Shown here: piece after piece, positions 57,559-64,000 of the stretch
How positions within the stretch are numbered: position 1 is the first letter of the stretch
How the letters are laid out: every line of letters begins with the position of its first letter
DNA from: an uncultured Alphaproteobacteria bacterium
Lineage (GTDB): Bacteria > Pseudomonadota > Alphaproteobacteria > HIMB59 > GCA-002718135
Length of the DNA stretch: 64,000 nucleotides
Direction of reading: 5' to 3'
Assembly (NCBI GenBank): GCA_902597015.1
Contig: CACJWQ010000005.1
Coordinates: 17,017-81,016 of the forward strand
Notes under the pieces: model-generated
What the model was told of the DNA's origin: nothing
What the model saw: only the letters and a program-made list of their open reading frames with translations
Databases searched by the model: none
Translations under genes and position numbers: made by a program

Positions 57559-58598
57559 ATTTCATCCTGTGGTAGTTTATAATTTACTTTCTCTCTCCAA
57601 GTATCAAGAGCCTTAAGATTTCCTAATGTATCTTCCCAAGTCATTGCTGGATGAGGAGGTTCAGTTTTTTCTTTTGCAATACACTGACTAGCAAGTTCTC
57701 CTTCAAAGAAAAAAAGATGTTCAGGTCCTTTGATATCGACTATTTCTTCGTTATTATTTTTATTTATAATAATTTTTGCATGGTATGGACCGCCATCTCT
57801 ACCAGGCATCCACGGGTCTGGTAATTCAATTTTTCCTTCTGATCCCATAATCACAGCTCTATTTTTCATTGTTTCTCTAATGGCCGTTGATACTTTAGCT
57901 TTTATACCATTTTTAAATTCTAAATTTGCGTGAGCAATTTCATCAACACCTGTTTCCCCTATTTTTGCTTCAGCATCTAAAAATTTTGGTTCTAAAAATT
58001 TATCTCCTATTGCAGCTCCTGCAATTAGTCTAGAAAAGGAAATAGGATATAAGCCAACATCAAGTATGCCACCGCCAGCTAAATTTTTATTAAATAACCT
58101 ATGATTAGGTATAGTCTTACCCATATCAAAACCAAAAGAGGCTTCAATAGATATTACATCTCCTATCATTTTGTTTTTAATTATCTCAACTAGTTTTGGA
58201 ATTTGTGGATGACAACGATACATAAAGCCCTCCATATAAAACACACCAGCTTCTCTTACCGCATCAATAATTTTCTTACCTTCATTAAAATTTATAGCTC
58301 CAGGTTTCTCACATAGAATGTGCTTACCTTTACCGGCAGCTTTTATTGTCCATTCAGCATGTAGAGTATGTGGTGTGGAAATATATATAGCGTCTATATG
58401 TTCTGAATTTATGATATCTTCATAAGAATCAAATCTAAAATCAGGATGAATATCATATTTATCCCCAAAATTTTTCCTGCGATCTTCACTTTTACTCGCT
58501 ATGCTAACTAATTGTCCAGAATAGGAACCTTTTAATCCATCAGCAAAATTATTTGCAATATTTCCAGGGCCAATGATACCCCATTTAATTTTTTCCAT
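57555..58598 (-). CDS. Gfo/Idh/MocA-family sugar oxidoreductase (second copy)
   Basis: A 347-residue dehydrogenase: WGIIGPGNIANNFADGL (Rossmann), LCEKPGAINFNEG (EKP motif) and GGGILDVGLYPISFSRL (DxGxY block). The pattern is close to the dihydrodiol dehydrogenase/glucose-fructose oxidoreductase branch, and it differs clearly from the first copy at 49440-50564. It lies 1 nt after the PhyH-like gene and is coupled to the AKR gene by ATGA, so these three likely act on one substrate. Confidence 0.88.
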   Translation of the reverse strand: MEKIKWGIIGPGNIANNFADGLKGSYSGQLVSIASKSEDRRKNFGDKYDIHPDFRFDSYEDIINSEHIDAIYISTPHTLHAEWTIKAAGKGKHILCEKPGAINFNEGKKIIDAVREAGVFYMEGFMYRCHPQIPKLVEIIKNKMIGDVISIEASFGFDMGKTIPNHRLFNKNLAGGGILDVGLYPISFSRLIAGAAIGDKFLEPKFLDAEAKIGETGVDEIAHANLEFKNGIKAKVSTAIRETMKNRAVIMGSEGKIELPDPWMPGRDGGPYHAKIIINKNNNEEIVDIKGPEHLFFFEGELASQCIAKEKTEPPHPAMTWEDTLGNLKALDTWREKVNYKLPQDEI

Positions 58599-58599
58599 T

Positions 58600-59433
58600 T
58601 TATTTATTATTAGGTGTTAACACATTTTGATGAGGCATAACTATTTTTTTTTGAAATTTTGATAGTCTTGATAAAAGATCTTTAGATGGTCTGTATGGAT
58701 GCCTAAAGAAACCCCAAGAAGGTCCATATCTATAAACAACTATTCTTCTTTCACCTTTATTTATTCTTTTTGCTGATCCATGACAGAGCGAGTCAACAAA
58801 TAAAAGAGCATCTCCAGCTTTCATATAAACTTCTTTAGCTCCTGTCATCCCTTCTGCTGAAGATACTTTGCCTCCTTTTAACATTTTATTATCTCTAAAT
58901 TCTGGATGTACAATATTTGATTTATGTGAAGATGGAATTATAACAGTTCCACCATCACCTGGACCAATATTTGTTAGCGCAAGAAGAATGTTTACTTGTG
59001 AACAATGAAATTTTCCATTTTGATATCTATAATGATTTCTTTGCAAACCCTCAGGATTGCCGGAATGAATACCAATAGCTTCACCAGGTCCACGAATATT
59101 GGCAAAGTTTTCATCAATAAAAAGAGGTCCATGAAGATGATCAAAAGTACCCTTTCCTCCAACAAAATGTAGCATATGATTTATCCATGATGGATGATCA
59201 ATTAATTTTTCAAATGGTTTTCCAGCTTCATAAATTTGCTGAAGATTTAAACCCTCTTTTCCACCATAATTATGACCATGAACATGGCCTGCCCATTCAT
59301 CGTTTTTAATATTTTTTAACTTATCAAGAATATTATTAAGATCTTTTAGTTCTTTTTTATTTAATGCATTATTTATAATAAGGTATCCATTTAAATCAAA
59401 AAGGTATTCATCAAGTTTTGAAATTTTTTTCAC
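58600..59433 (-). CDS. Phytanoyl-CoA dioxygenase (PhyH)-family protein
   Basis: A 277-residue cupin-fold protein; the start is GTG at 59433. The core reads FHCSQVN at 142-148, GPGDGGTVIIPSSHKSN at 157-173, GDALLFVDSLCHGSA at 207-221 and RR at 229-230. The distal histidine H218 and the arginine for 2-oxoglutarate are present. The usual first motif HxD appears as H143-C-S, without aspartate, so iron binding is uncertain or uses other ligands (H123 in GIHSGN is a candidate). If active it would hydroxylate a small molecule with O2 and 2-oxoglutarate; the setting points to a sugar-like substrate. Confidence 0.85.
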   Translation of the reverse strand: MKKISKLDEYLFDLNGYLIINNALNKKELKDLNNILDKLKNIKNDEWAGHVHGHNYGGKEGLNLQQIYEAGKPFEKLIDHPSWINHMLHFVGGKGTFDHLHGPLFIDENFANIRGPGEAIGIHSGNPEGLQRNHYRYQNGKFHCSQVNILLALTNIGPGDGGTVIIPSSHKSNIVHPEFRDNKMLKGGKVSSAEGMTGAKEVYMKAGDALLFVDSLCHGSAKRINKGERRIVVYRYGPSWGFFRHPYRPSKDLLSRLSKFQKKIVMPHQNVLTPNNK

Positions 59434-59478
59434 TAAAGTATTGTGAAATAAAAAATTTATTTTTTCAATAAAAAAATT

Positions 59479-60543
59479 TTAATTTATGACTGCTGTAAAT
59501 TCTCCAGATTTATATTTTGTAGCCATTGCTCCAAGAGAAATTGAATTAATAGAAGAAGCATTTCCTGCAGTTCCAAATTCTTGCAATCTACTTTTAACAA
59601 CTTCTTTCATAGCATCCTTAGAAAGTAATAAATATTTACGAGGATCAAATTGTGAAGGATTCTCATGGAAGTATTTTCTTACTGCAGCAGTTGCAGCTAA
59701 TCTTAAATCAGTATCAACGTTAACTTTTCTTACGCCATGTTTTATGCCTACTTGAATTTCAGAAACTGGTACACCGTATGTCTCTTTAATTTTTCCACCA
59801 TATTCATTAATAGTTTTTATTAAATCTTGTGGAACCGAAGATGAGCCATGCATAACTAGATGTGTGTTTGGAAGTCTTGAATGTATTTCTTTTATTCTAT
59901 CTATTGCTAAAATATCTCCAGTTGGTGGTCTAGAAAATTTATAAGCACCGTGGCTTGTACCAATAGCAATAGCTAATGCATCAACATTTGTAGCTTTAAC
60001 GAAATCTGAAGCTTCATCTGGATCAGTTAATAGTTGATCATGATCAAGTTTACCTTCAGCACCAACACCATCTTCTTTTTCACCTGTTCCAGTTTCTAAA
60101 GAGCCTAAACAGCCTATCTCCCCTTCAACTGAAACTCCTAATGCATGAGCCATATCAGTTGTTTCTTTTGTAACTCTTACATTATAATTAAAATCTGAAG
60201 GTGTTTTTTGATCATCCATTAAGGATCCATCCATCATTACAGATGTAAAACCAAGTTCTATGCAATTTTTGCAATCGGATGGAGAACCACCATGATCTTG
60301 ATGTAAAACGGTCGGAATTTCTGAAAACTCATCCATTGCCGCCTCAACTAATTTTTTTACAAAAATTGGACCAGCATATTTTCTTGCAGCTCCAGAAGCT
60401 TGGAGAATTACAGGACTGTTTAATTCTTTTGCACCTTCCATTATAGCTCTTATTGCCTCTAAATTATTTACATTAAATGCAGGAACTCCATAATTATTTT
60501 CAGCAGCATGATCTAATAGTTGTCGAAGTGAAATTAATGACAT
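59479..60543 (-). CDS. fba: Class II fructose-bisphosphate aldolase
   Basis: A 354-residue zinc aldolase of the Calvin-type (CbbA/CfxA) subgroup. Zinc ligands are in [12 protein letters not shown] and at the later histidines of GTSHGAYKF and [23 protein letters not shown] is the active-site loop. It cleaves or forms fructose 1,6-bisphosphate, or a related ketose bisphosphate. It opens the minus-strand operon with the PhyH, Gfo/Idh and AKR genes, and diverges from the MFS gene across 44 nt. No other aldolase is visible in the window, so it may be the housekeeping one. Confidence 0.93.
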   Translation of the reverse strand: MSLISLRQLLDHAAENNYGVPAFNVNNLEAIRAIMEGAKELNSPVILQASGAARKYAGPIFVKKLVEAAMDEFSEIPTVLHQDHGGSPSDCKNCIELGFTSVMMDGSLMDDQKTPSDFNYNVRVTKETTDMAHALGVSVEGEIGCLGSLETGTGEKEDGVGAEGKLDHDQLLTDPDEASDFVKATNVDALAIAIGTSHGAYKFSRPPTGDILAIDRIKEIHSRLPNTHLVMHGSSSVPQDLIKTINEYGGKIKETYGVPVSEIQVGIKHGVRKVNVDTDLRLAATAAVRKYFHENPSQFDPRKYLLLSKDAMKEVVKSRLQEFGTAGNASSINSISLGAMATKYKSGEFTAVIN

Positions 60544-60587
60544 ATGTGAACTCTATTAAACATAATAATAATTAATTCAACTAAACA

Positions 60588-61715
60588 GTGAAAGAAATTT
60601 TAAAATTTTCTTGTCTAATTTTTTTATATGCTTTGTCACATAGTTATTTAGCAACATGTTTTGCAATTGATTTAAAAATAAAAGGATATGAAGAACGTTA
60701 TATAGGTTTATCTTTATCATTCTGGGGGATAGGAGTTATTATTGGATCATCATTACATAATTTAATAAGAAAAAAATTAAATTTGATTTCAACTATTTTA
60801 TATGGCTCATTAATTCAATTTATATTTTCATTAGTTTTTTTATTTGATCAAAATACTTTCCTTGTAGCTTTAATGCAATTTGTTATGGGTGTAACAAGTG
60901 CTATAAATTCACTTACCCTAGAATCATATATCAGTTCAAAATTTAAAAAATCATCTGGTTTTTACATATCTTTATTTTGGTCATCTGCAGGGTTCGGTGC
61001 AATTACTGGAAGTTTATTTATTGCAATCAATGGTATAAATTATCTTACCTATTACATAGCTGTTTTATTTTTTCTTATGCATTTTATTCCAATTTATGTA
61101 TTTCGTTTGTCTATCAGTAAAATTGCCATTGAAAACCTAAGTATAAAATTATCTAGAAATGTTTTAAGTAAAATTAAATATTTACTTATATGTGTAATTT
61201 TATTTGGTGCCTGTGATGCGGGATTTAGTTCTTTATTTCCATCTTATCTTTTAGAAGAAAATTATAGTGACAAGCAAATTGGAGGAATTAATTTTTTTGC
61301 TGGAGCAATAGCATTATTTTTTTACCCATTTATGGGTAAATTAGTTGACAATTATAATAAAACTATAATTTTTAATTTATTTTGTTTTATTAACTTAATA
61401 AACTTGATCATACTTTATTCAATTAACGACTTTTATATCTATGTGATTTGTGTTGCTTTCTATTATTATACAATTGGGACAGTTTTTTTAATCACATTTA
61501 ATATTGTTGGTAAACAACTTGAAGGAGGAGTAATTGTTTTTGGAATAGCTGGTCACTATATAAGTGAAAATATAGGTAGTTTTCTTGGGCCAAATTTAAT
61601 TGGAAATATTATAAATATAAATATGAATTATTTTTTCTTAGTTTTTATACTTTTATATTTATTAATTCTTTTATTGTTTAATTTTAATCAAATAAAAAAA
61701 GGTGATATCTTATAG
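60588..61715 (+). CDS. MFS-type transporter
   Basis: A 375-residue membrane protein with about eleven or twelve helices and the MFS layout. The start is GTG at 60588 (MKEILKFSCLIFLYALSHSYLATCF). Repeat-like loops between helices 2-3 (LIRKKLNLIS) and 8-9 (FMGKLVDNYNKT) match the RxGR-type loop loosely. It resembles the small sugar/drug MFS group (YcaD/YfkF-like, with STYLA-like starts). Divergent from fba and next to sugar genes, it may export or import a sugar-related compound; nothing fixes the substrate. Confidence 0.8.
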   Translation: MKEILKFSCLIFLYALSHSYLATCFAIDLKIKGYEERYIGLSLSFWGIGVIIGSSLHNLIRKKLNLISTILYGSLIQFIFSLVFLFDQNTFLVALMQFVMGVTSAINSLTLESYISSKFKKSSGFYISLFWSSAGFGAITGSLFIAINGINYLTYYIAVLFFLMHFIPIYVFRLSISKIAIENLSIKLSRNVLSKIKYLLICVILFGACDAGFSSLFPSYLLEENYSDKQIGGINFFAGAIALFFYPFMGKLVDNYNKTIIFNLFCFINLINLIILYSINDFYIYVICVAFYYYTIGTVFLITFNIVGKQLEGGVIVFGIAGHYISENIGSFLGPNLIGNIININMNYFFLVFILLYLLILLLFNFNQIKKGDIL

Positions 61716-61748
61716 ATTTATGCATTATGACAATCCCTTTTATATAAA

Positions 61749-62600
61749 TTATCCTTTTACTGCTCCAAATGTTAATCCTTGAATAAATTGTCTTTGCAGA
61801 ATAAAGAACATAACTACAGGAGGTAATGCTGCTACTACTGATCCTGCTGAAACTAAATTCCATGCAGTTGTCCATTGACCTCTTAATACATCTAGCCCAA
61901 CAGTTATTGGTTTAACAGTATCTCCTTGTGTTAGAATTAACGCCCAAAAATAATCATTCCAAATAAAAGTAAATTCTAATACACCTAGTGCTGCAAGTGC
62001 AGGTATTGTTAAAGGAATAATTATTTTCCTATAAATTGTCCACTCTGTAGCCCCATCAGCTCTTGCAGCTTCAATAAGTTCAAAAGGTAATTCTTTAATA
62101 AAATTTCTTAAAAAGAAGGTACAAAAACCTGTTTGAAAAGCAATATGGAAAATAATTAAACCCAAATGACTATTATACATACCTAATTCAATAGATATAT
62201 TTCGAACGGGTATCATGAGTATTTGATATGGAACAAAATTTCCTGCTATAAACATTGCAAATACCAACAAGTTTAATTTGAATCGATGCATAGCAAGCGA
62301 ATATCCTGCAAGAGAACTTAAAAATAATGTTCCTATTACTGTTGGAATTGTAATAATAAGACTATTAAGGAAAAAACCTGCCATTTTTCCATCTGCGAAT
62401 ACTTCAGCATAATTAGAAAGGAATGCTGTTTCTTTTGGAAAAGTCCAGTAATTACCTGCAAGAACATCTTCAAAAGTTCTAATAGAAGTAAGCATAACAG
62501 CAATTAATGGTAATAACCAAATTAGAAGAGTAATTACAAGTATAACTCTGTATCCAATATTAATTTTTAAAGAATAATTTTGAATTGGAGTTGGAAACAT
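61749..62600 (-). CDS. Second sugar ABC transporter permease, MalG type
   Basis: A 283-residue permease with six helices, EAA loop LIEAARADGATEWTIYRKIIIP and the C-terminus RQFIQGLTFGAVKG. It overlaps the MalF-type gene by one base. No ATPase gene follows: downstream is the oppositely oriented MFS gene after 33 nt. It differs strongly from the permease at 52415-53296, so this is a separate importer and not a duplication of recent date. Confidence 0.92.
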   Translation of the reverse strand: MFPTPIQNYSLKINIGYRVILVITLLIWLLPLIAVMLTSIRTFEDVLAGNYWTFPKETAFLSNYAEVFADGKMAGFFLNSLIITIPTVIGTLFLSSLAGYSLAMHRFKLNLLVFAMFIAGNFVPYQILMIPVRNISIELGMYNSHLGLIIFHIAFQTGFCTFFLRNFIKELPFELIEAARADGATEWTIYRKIIIPLTIPALAALGVLEFTFIWNDYFWALILTQGDTVKPITVGLDVLRGQWTTAWNLVSAGSVVAALPPVVMFFILQRQFIQGLTFGAVKG

Positions 62601-63514
62601 TATTTTTCTGACCTTTCATTTTTAAATAAACGATATAAGAACCATGCAATATAAATATCCATTATTAAAAAAAGGATTGTAGCTATAGCTGCACCATATC
62701 CCATTCTGTAATTAAATAATGCCTCTTGATACATCTTATACGCTAAAACTTCTGAACTACCCCAAGGGCCTCCAGCTGTCATAACAGCAATTAAATCAAA
62801 TGCTCTAAGTGCACCAACTAATGTTACAACAATAGCAATTAGAGTTGCTGCTCTTAATTGTGGTAATACAACGTGCCATAACATTGTAAATCCAGAAGCT
62901 CCATCTATTCTTCCAGCTTCAATCATTTCACGACTCACTCCAGTCAAACCAGTAATATACAATATCATTGTGTAAGCTATCCCAGGAAAAAATGATGCTA
63001 TAATAATTCCATAGGTTGCTAAATTTTCATCTGCTAAAAAAGGTATTGGATCTAAACCAAAAAAACTTAAGACATATGCTAGAGCTCCATATTTAGGATT
63101 ATAAAACCAAGTAAATATAACTCCTATAACAACAGCATTTATTACAAAAGGAAAATAAAATAATGATTTAATATATCTTATACCTAAAATTTTTTGATTA
63201 ACGAAAAGAGCTAGTGCCAAACCAATTGGAATTGCTAGTAAACTAAAAACTAACCATTTTATATTATTAAAAAGAGATACGTAAAATTCATCATCATCAG
63301 TGAATAAAGTTATATAATTTTTAAAACCAACAAACTCCCAGTTAGGTTTTCCCGTACCTCTTACTCCATCCTTATCCATTCCATTCCATTCATGAAAACT
63401 GACCCATATAGAATCAAAAATAGGATAAATTACATAAACTAAAAAAATAAATATTGCTGGTGCAAGAAAAAGAAAGGGGGCTAATTTTAATTGATTACGT
63501 TCCCAGAATGTCAT
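62600..63514 (-). CDS. Second sugar ABC transporter permease, MalF type
   Basis: A 304-residue permease with six helices; EAA loop EMIEAGRIDGASGFTMLWHVVLP and the CUT1 block MTAGGPWGSSEVLAYKMY. A periplasmic loop (NGMDKDGVRGTGKPNWEF) follows the first helix. It begins 95 nt after the binding-protein stop, across an inverted repeat, and is coupled to the MalG-type gene by TAATG. Confidence 0.92.
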   Translation of the reverse strand: MTFWERNQLKLAPFLFLAPAIFIFLVYVIYPIFDSIWVSFHEWNGMDKDGVRGTGKPNWEFVGFKNYITLFTDDDEFYVSLFNNIKWLVFSLLAIPIGLALALFVNQKILGIRYIKSLFYFPFVINAVVIGVIFTWFYNPKYGALAYVLSFFGLDPIPFLADENLATYGIIIASFFPGIAYTMILYITGLTGVSREMIEAGRIDGASGFTMLWHVVLPQLRAATLIAIVVTLVGALRAFDLIAVMTAGGPWGSSEVLAYKMYQEALFNYRMGYGAAIATILFLIMDIYIAWFLYRLFKNERSEK

Positions 63515-63569
63515 TTAATTGTAATATCTCTTTCTATTAATTTTATAATATTAAATTTAAATAGTAGAA

Positions 63570-63599
63570 AAATAGAGGTGTAAAGTTACACCTCTATTT
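63570..63599 (-). terminator. Attenuator-like hairpin between binding-protein and permease genes (second importer)
   Basis: A perfect 14-base inverted repeat, AAATAGAGGTGTAA (63570-63583) and TTACACCTCTATTT (63586-63599), separated by only 2 nt, so the real loop will open a few pairs. Read on the minus strand the stem runs into five Ts (continuing to 63568). This is terminator-like and would end part of the transcripts after the binding-protein gene. Confidence 0.82.
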
Positions 63600-63609
63600 A
63601 ATATTTATT

Positions 63610-64000
63610 TTATAATGCTCCGTGAATTCTAGCTCTTTCTTTTTCTAGTCGAGCTCTAATTTTATCTTCACGGTCAGGTTTAACCATAAACTCTTGGAAA
63701 CCTTCCATTGCTGCACTTGCCATATCTGGATTTGAATCTCTATCCCAGAATTGAGCAATATCATCAGCAGCTGCAAGCATTTTTGCACCCATTATTGAAA
63801 ATCTATTTTCAGGTTTTGGAGCATTTTTGTTAGGACTTAACATACCTGCAATTTTTGCCCATTCACCAGCTGCACCTGCATTTGACATGAATGCTAAGAA
63901 TTTTTTTGCATCCTCAACATTTTTTGCACCCGCAGGAATATGCATAGTATCAGTTGGCGCATCTTCAGCTACTCCCACACCCTCGTATATTGTAGGGAAT
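63610..64000 (-). CDS. Second sugar-binding protein (C-terminal fragment)
   Basis: The C-terminal 129 codons of a solute-binding protein; it enters from beyond 64000. The frame reads FPTIYEGVGVAEDAPTDTMHIP, then NVEDAKKFLAFMSNAGAAGEW and the basic end ARLEKERARIHGAL. KKFLAF-type helices and SPNKNA are usual in CUT1 binding proteins near the C-terminus. It belongs with the two permeases downstream. The internal GTG at 63978 is not a start. Confidence 0.85.
   Translation of the reverse strand, partial: FPTIYEGVGVAEDAPTDTMHIPAGAKNVEDAKKFLAFMSNAGAAGEWAKIAGMLSPNKNAPKPENRFSIMGAKMLAAADDIAQFWDRDSNPDMASAAMEGFQEFMVKPDREDKIRARLEKERARIHGAL

Noticed and set aside
61684-61875. A 63-codon frame on the minus strand between the MFS and permease genes
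   Set aside because: It covers the 3' ends of two well-supported genes in another frame and has no start signal or recognisable protein character.
63610-63978. Independent 122-codon gene starting at GTG 63978
   Set aside because: The frame stays open to the window edge and reads as the C-terminus of a solute-binding protein, so it is a fragment and not a small gene.

Overview
The window is AT-rich, densely packed bacterial chromosome. It looks like a streamlined marine alphaproteobacterium (SAR11/Pelagibacter-like or HIMB59/AEGEAN-169-like; I cannot choose between them by eye). Reasons: a circularly permuted two-piece tmRNA gene of the alphaproteobacterial kind, an alpha-type SspB, FtsZ with a long acidic linker and the C-terminal peptide [10 protein letters not shown], hflK-hflC-DUF2065-degP order, and near-zero intergenic space. 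Genes repeatedly overlap by 1 to 14 nt, and convergent genes meet or overlap at their stop codons. No tRNA, insertion sequence, CRISPR array or prophage is visible.

Region 1 (1-15590, all minus strand, read right to left): hflK-hflC-DUF2065-degP-miaA, then branched-chain amino acid synthesis (ilvB-ilvN-ilvC-leuA), then the rod-shape/elongasome set (mreB-mreC-mreD-mrdA-rodA), then livG and the start of livF of an amino-acid ABC importer. Region 2 (15600-23122): mixed housekeeping genes: mrp, the folA-thyA pair, permuted ssrA (tmRNA), a small secreted orphan, a 2OG-Fe(II) oxygenase, a rhodanese, cytochrome b561, sspB, gpmA and fumC. Region 3 (23123-41777, minus strand): a complete division and cell wall (dcw) cluster in canonical order, mraZ-rsmH-ftsL-ftsI-murE-murF-mraY-murD-ftsW-murG-murC-murB-ddl-ftsQ-ftsA-ftsZ-lpxC. 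It is preceded by four MraZ-box repeats at exact 10-bp spacing, with rnpB (RNase P RNA) immediately upstream. Region 4 (42141-49417): an AmiD-type amidase, bamD-ligA, a UvrD/PcrA helicase and mlaA-mlaC.

Region 5 (49440-64000) is the accessory part and is devoted to carbohydrates. A LacI-type regulator diverges from a six-gene operon holding a CUT1 sugar importer (binding protein, two permeases, ATPase), a xylose-isomerase-like TIM-barrel enzyme and a Gfo/Idh dehydrogenase. A perfect 16-bp palindrome sits directly after a consensus TTGACA -35 box of that operon and is the likely LacI operator. Next comes a four-gene operon (class II fructose-bisphosphate aldolase, PhyH-like dioxygenase, second Gfo/Idh, aldo/keto reductase), a divergent MFS transporter, and a second CUT1 importer (two permeases plus a binding protein cut by the window edge) with no ATPase gene downstream. 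Both importers carry an RNA hairpin between the binding-protein gene and the first permease gene. The whole region reads as uptake and redox processing of one or more modified sugars. The substrate cannot be named from sequence.

Stretches over 300 nt without a protein gene are 18033-18470 (ssrA) and 41702-42140 (mraZ boxes and rnpB). I see nothing but AT-rich spacer in 19458-19692 (235 nt), apart from the rhodanese ribosome-binding site.
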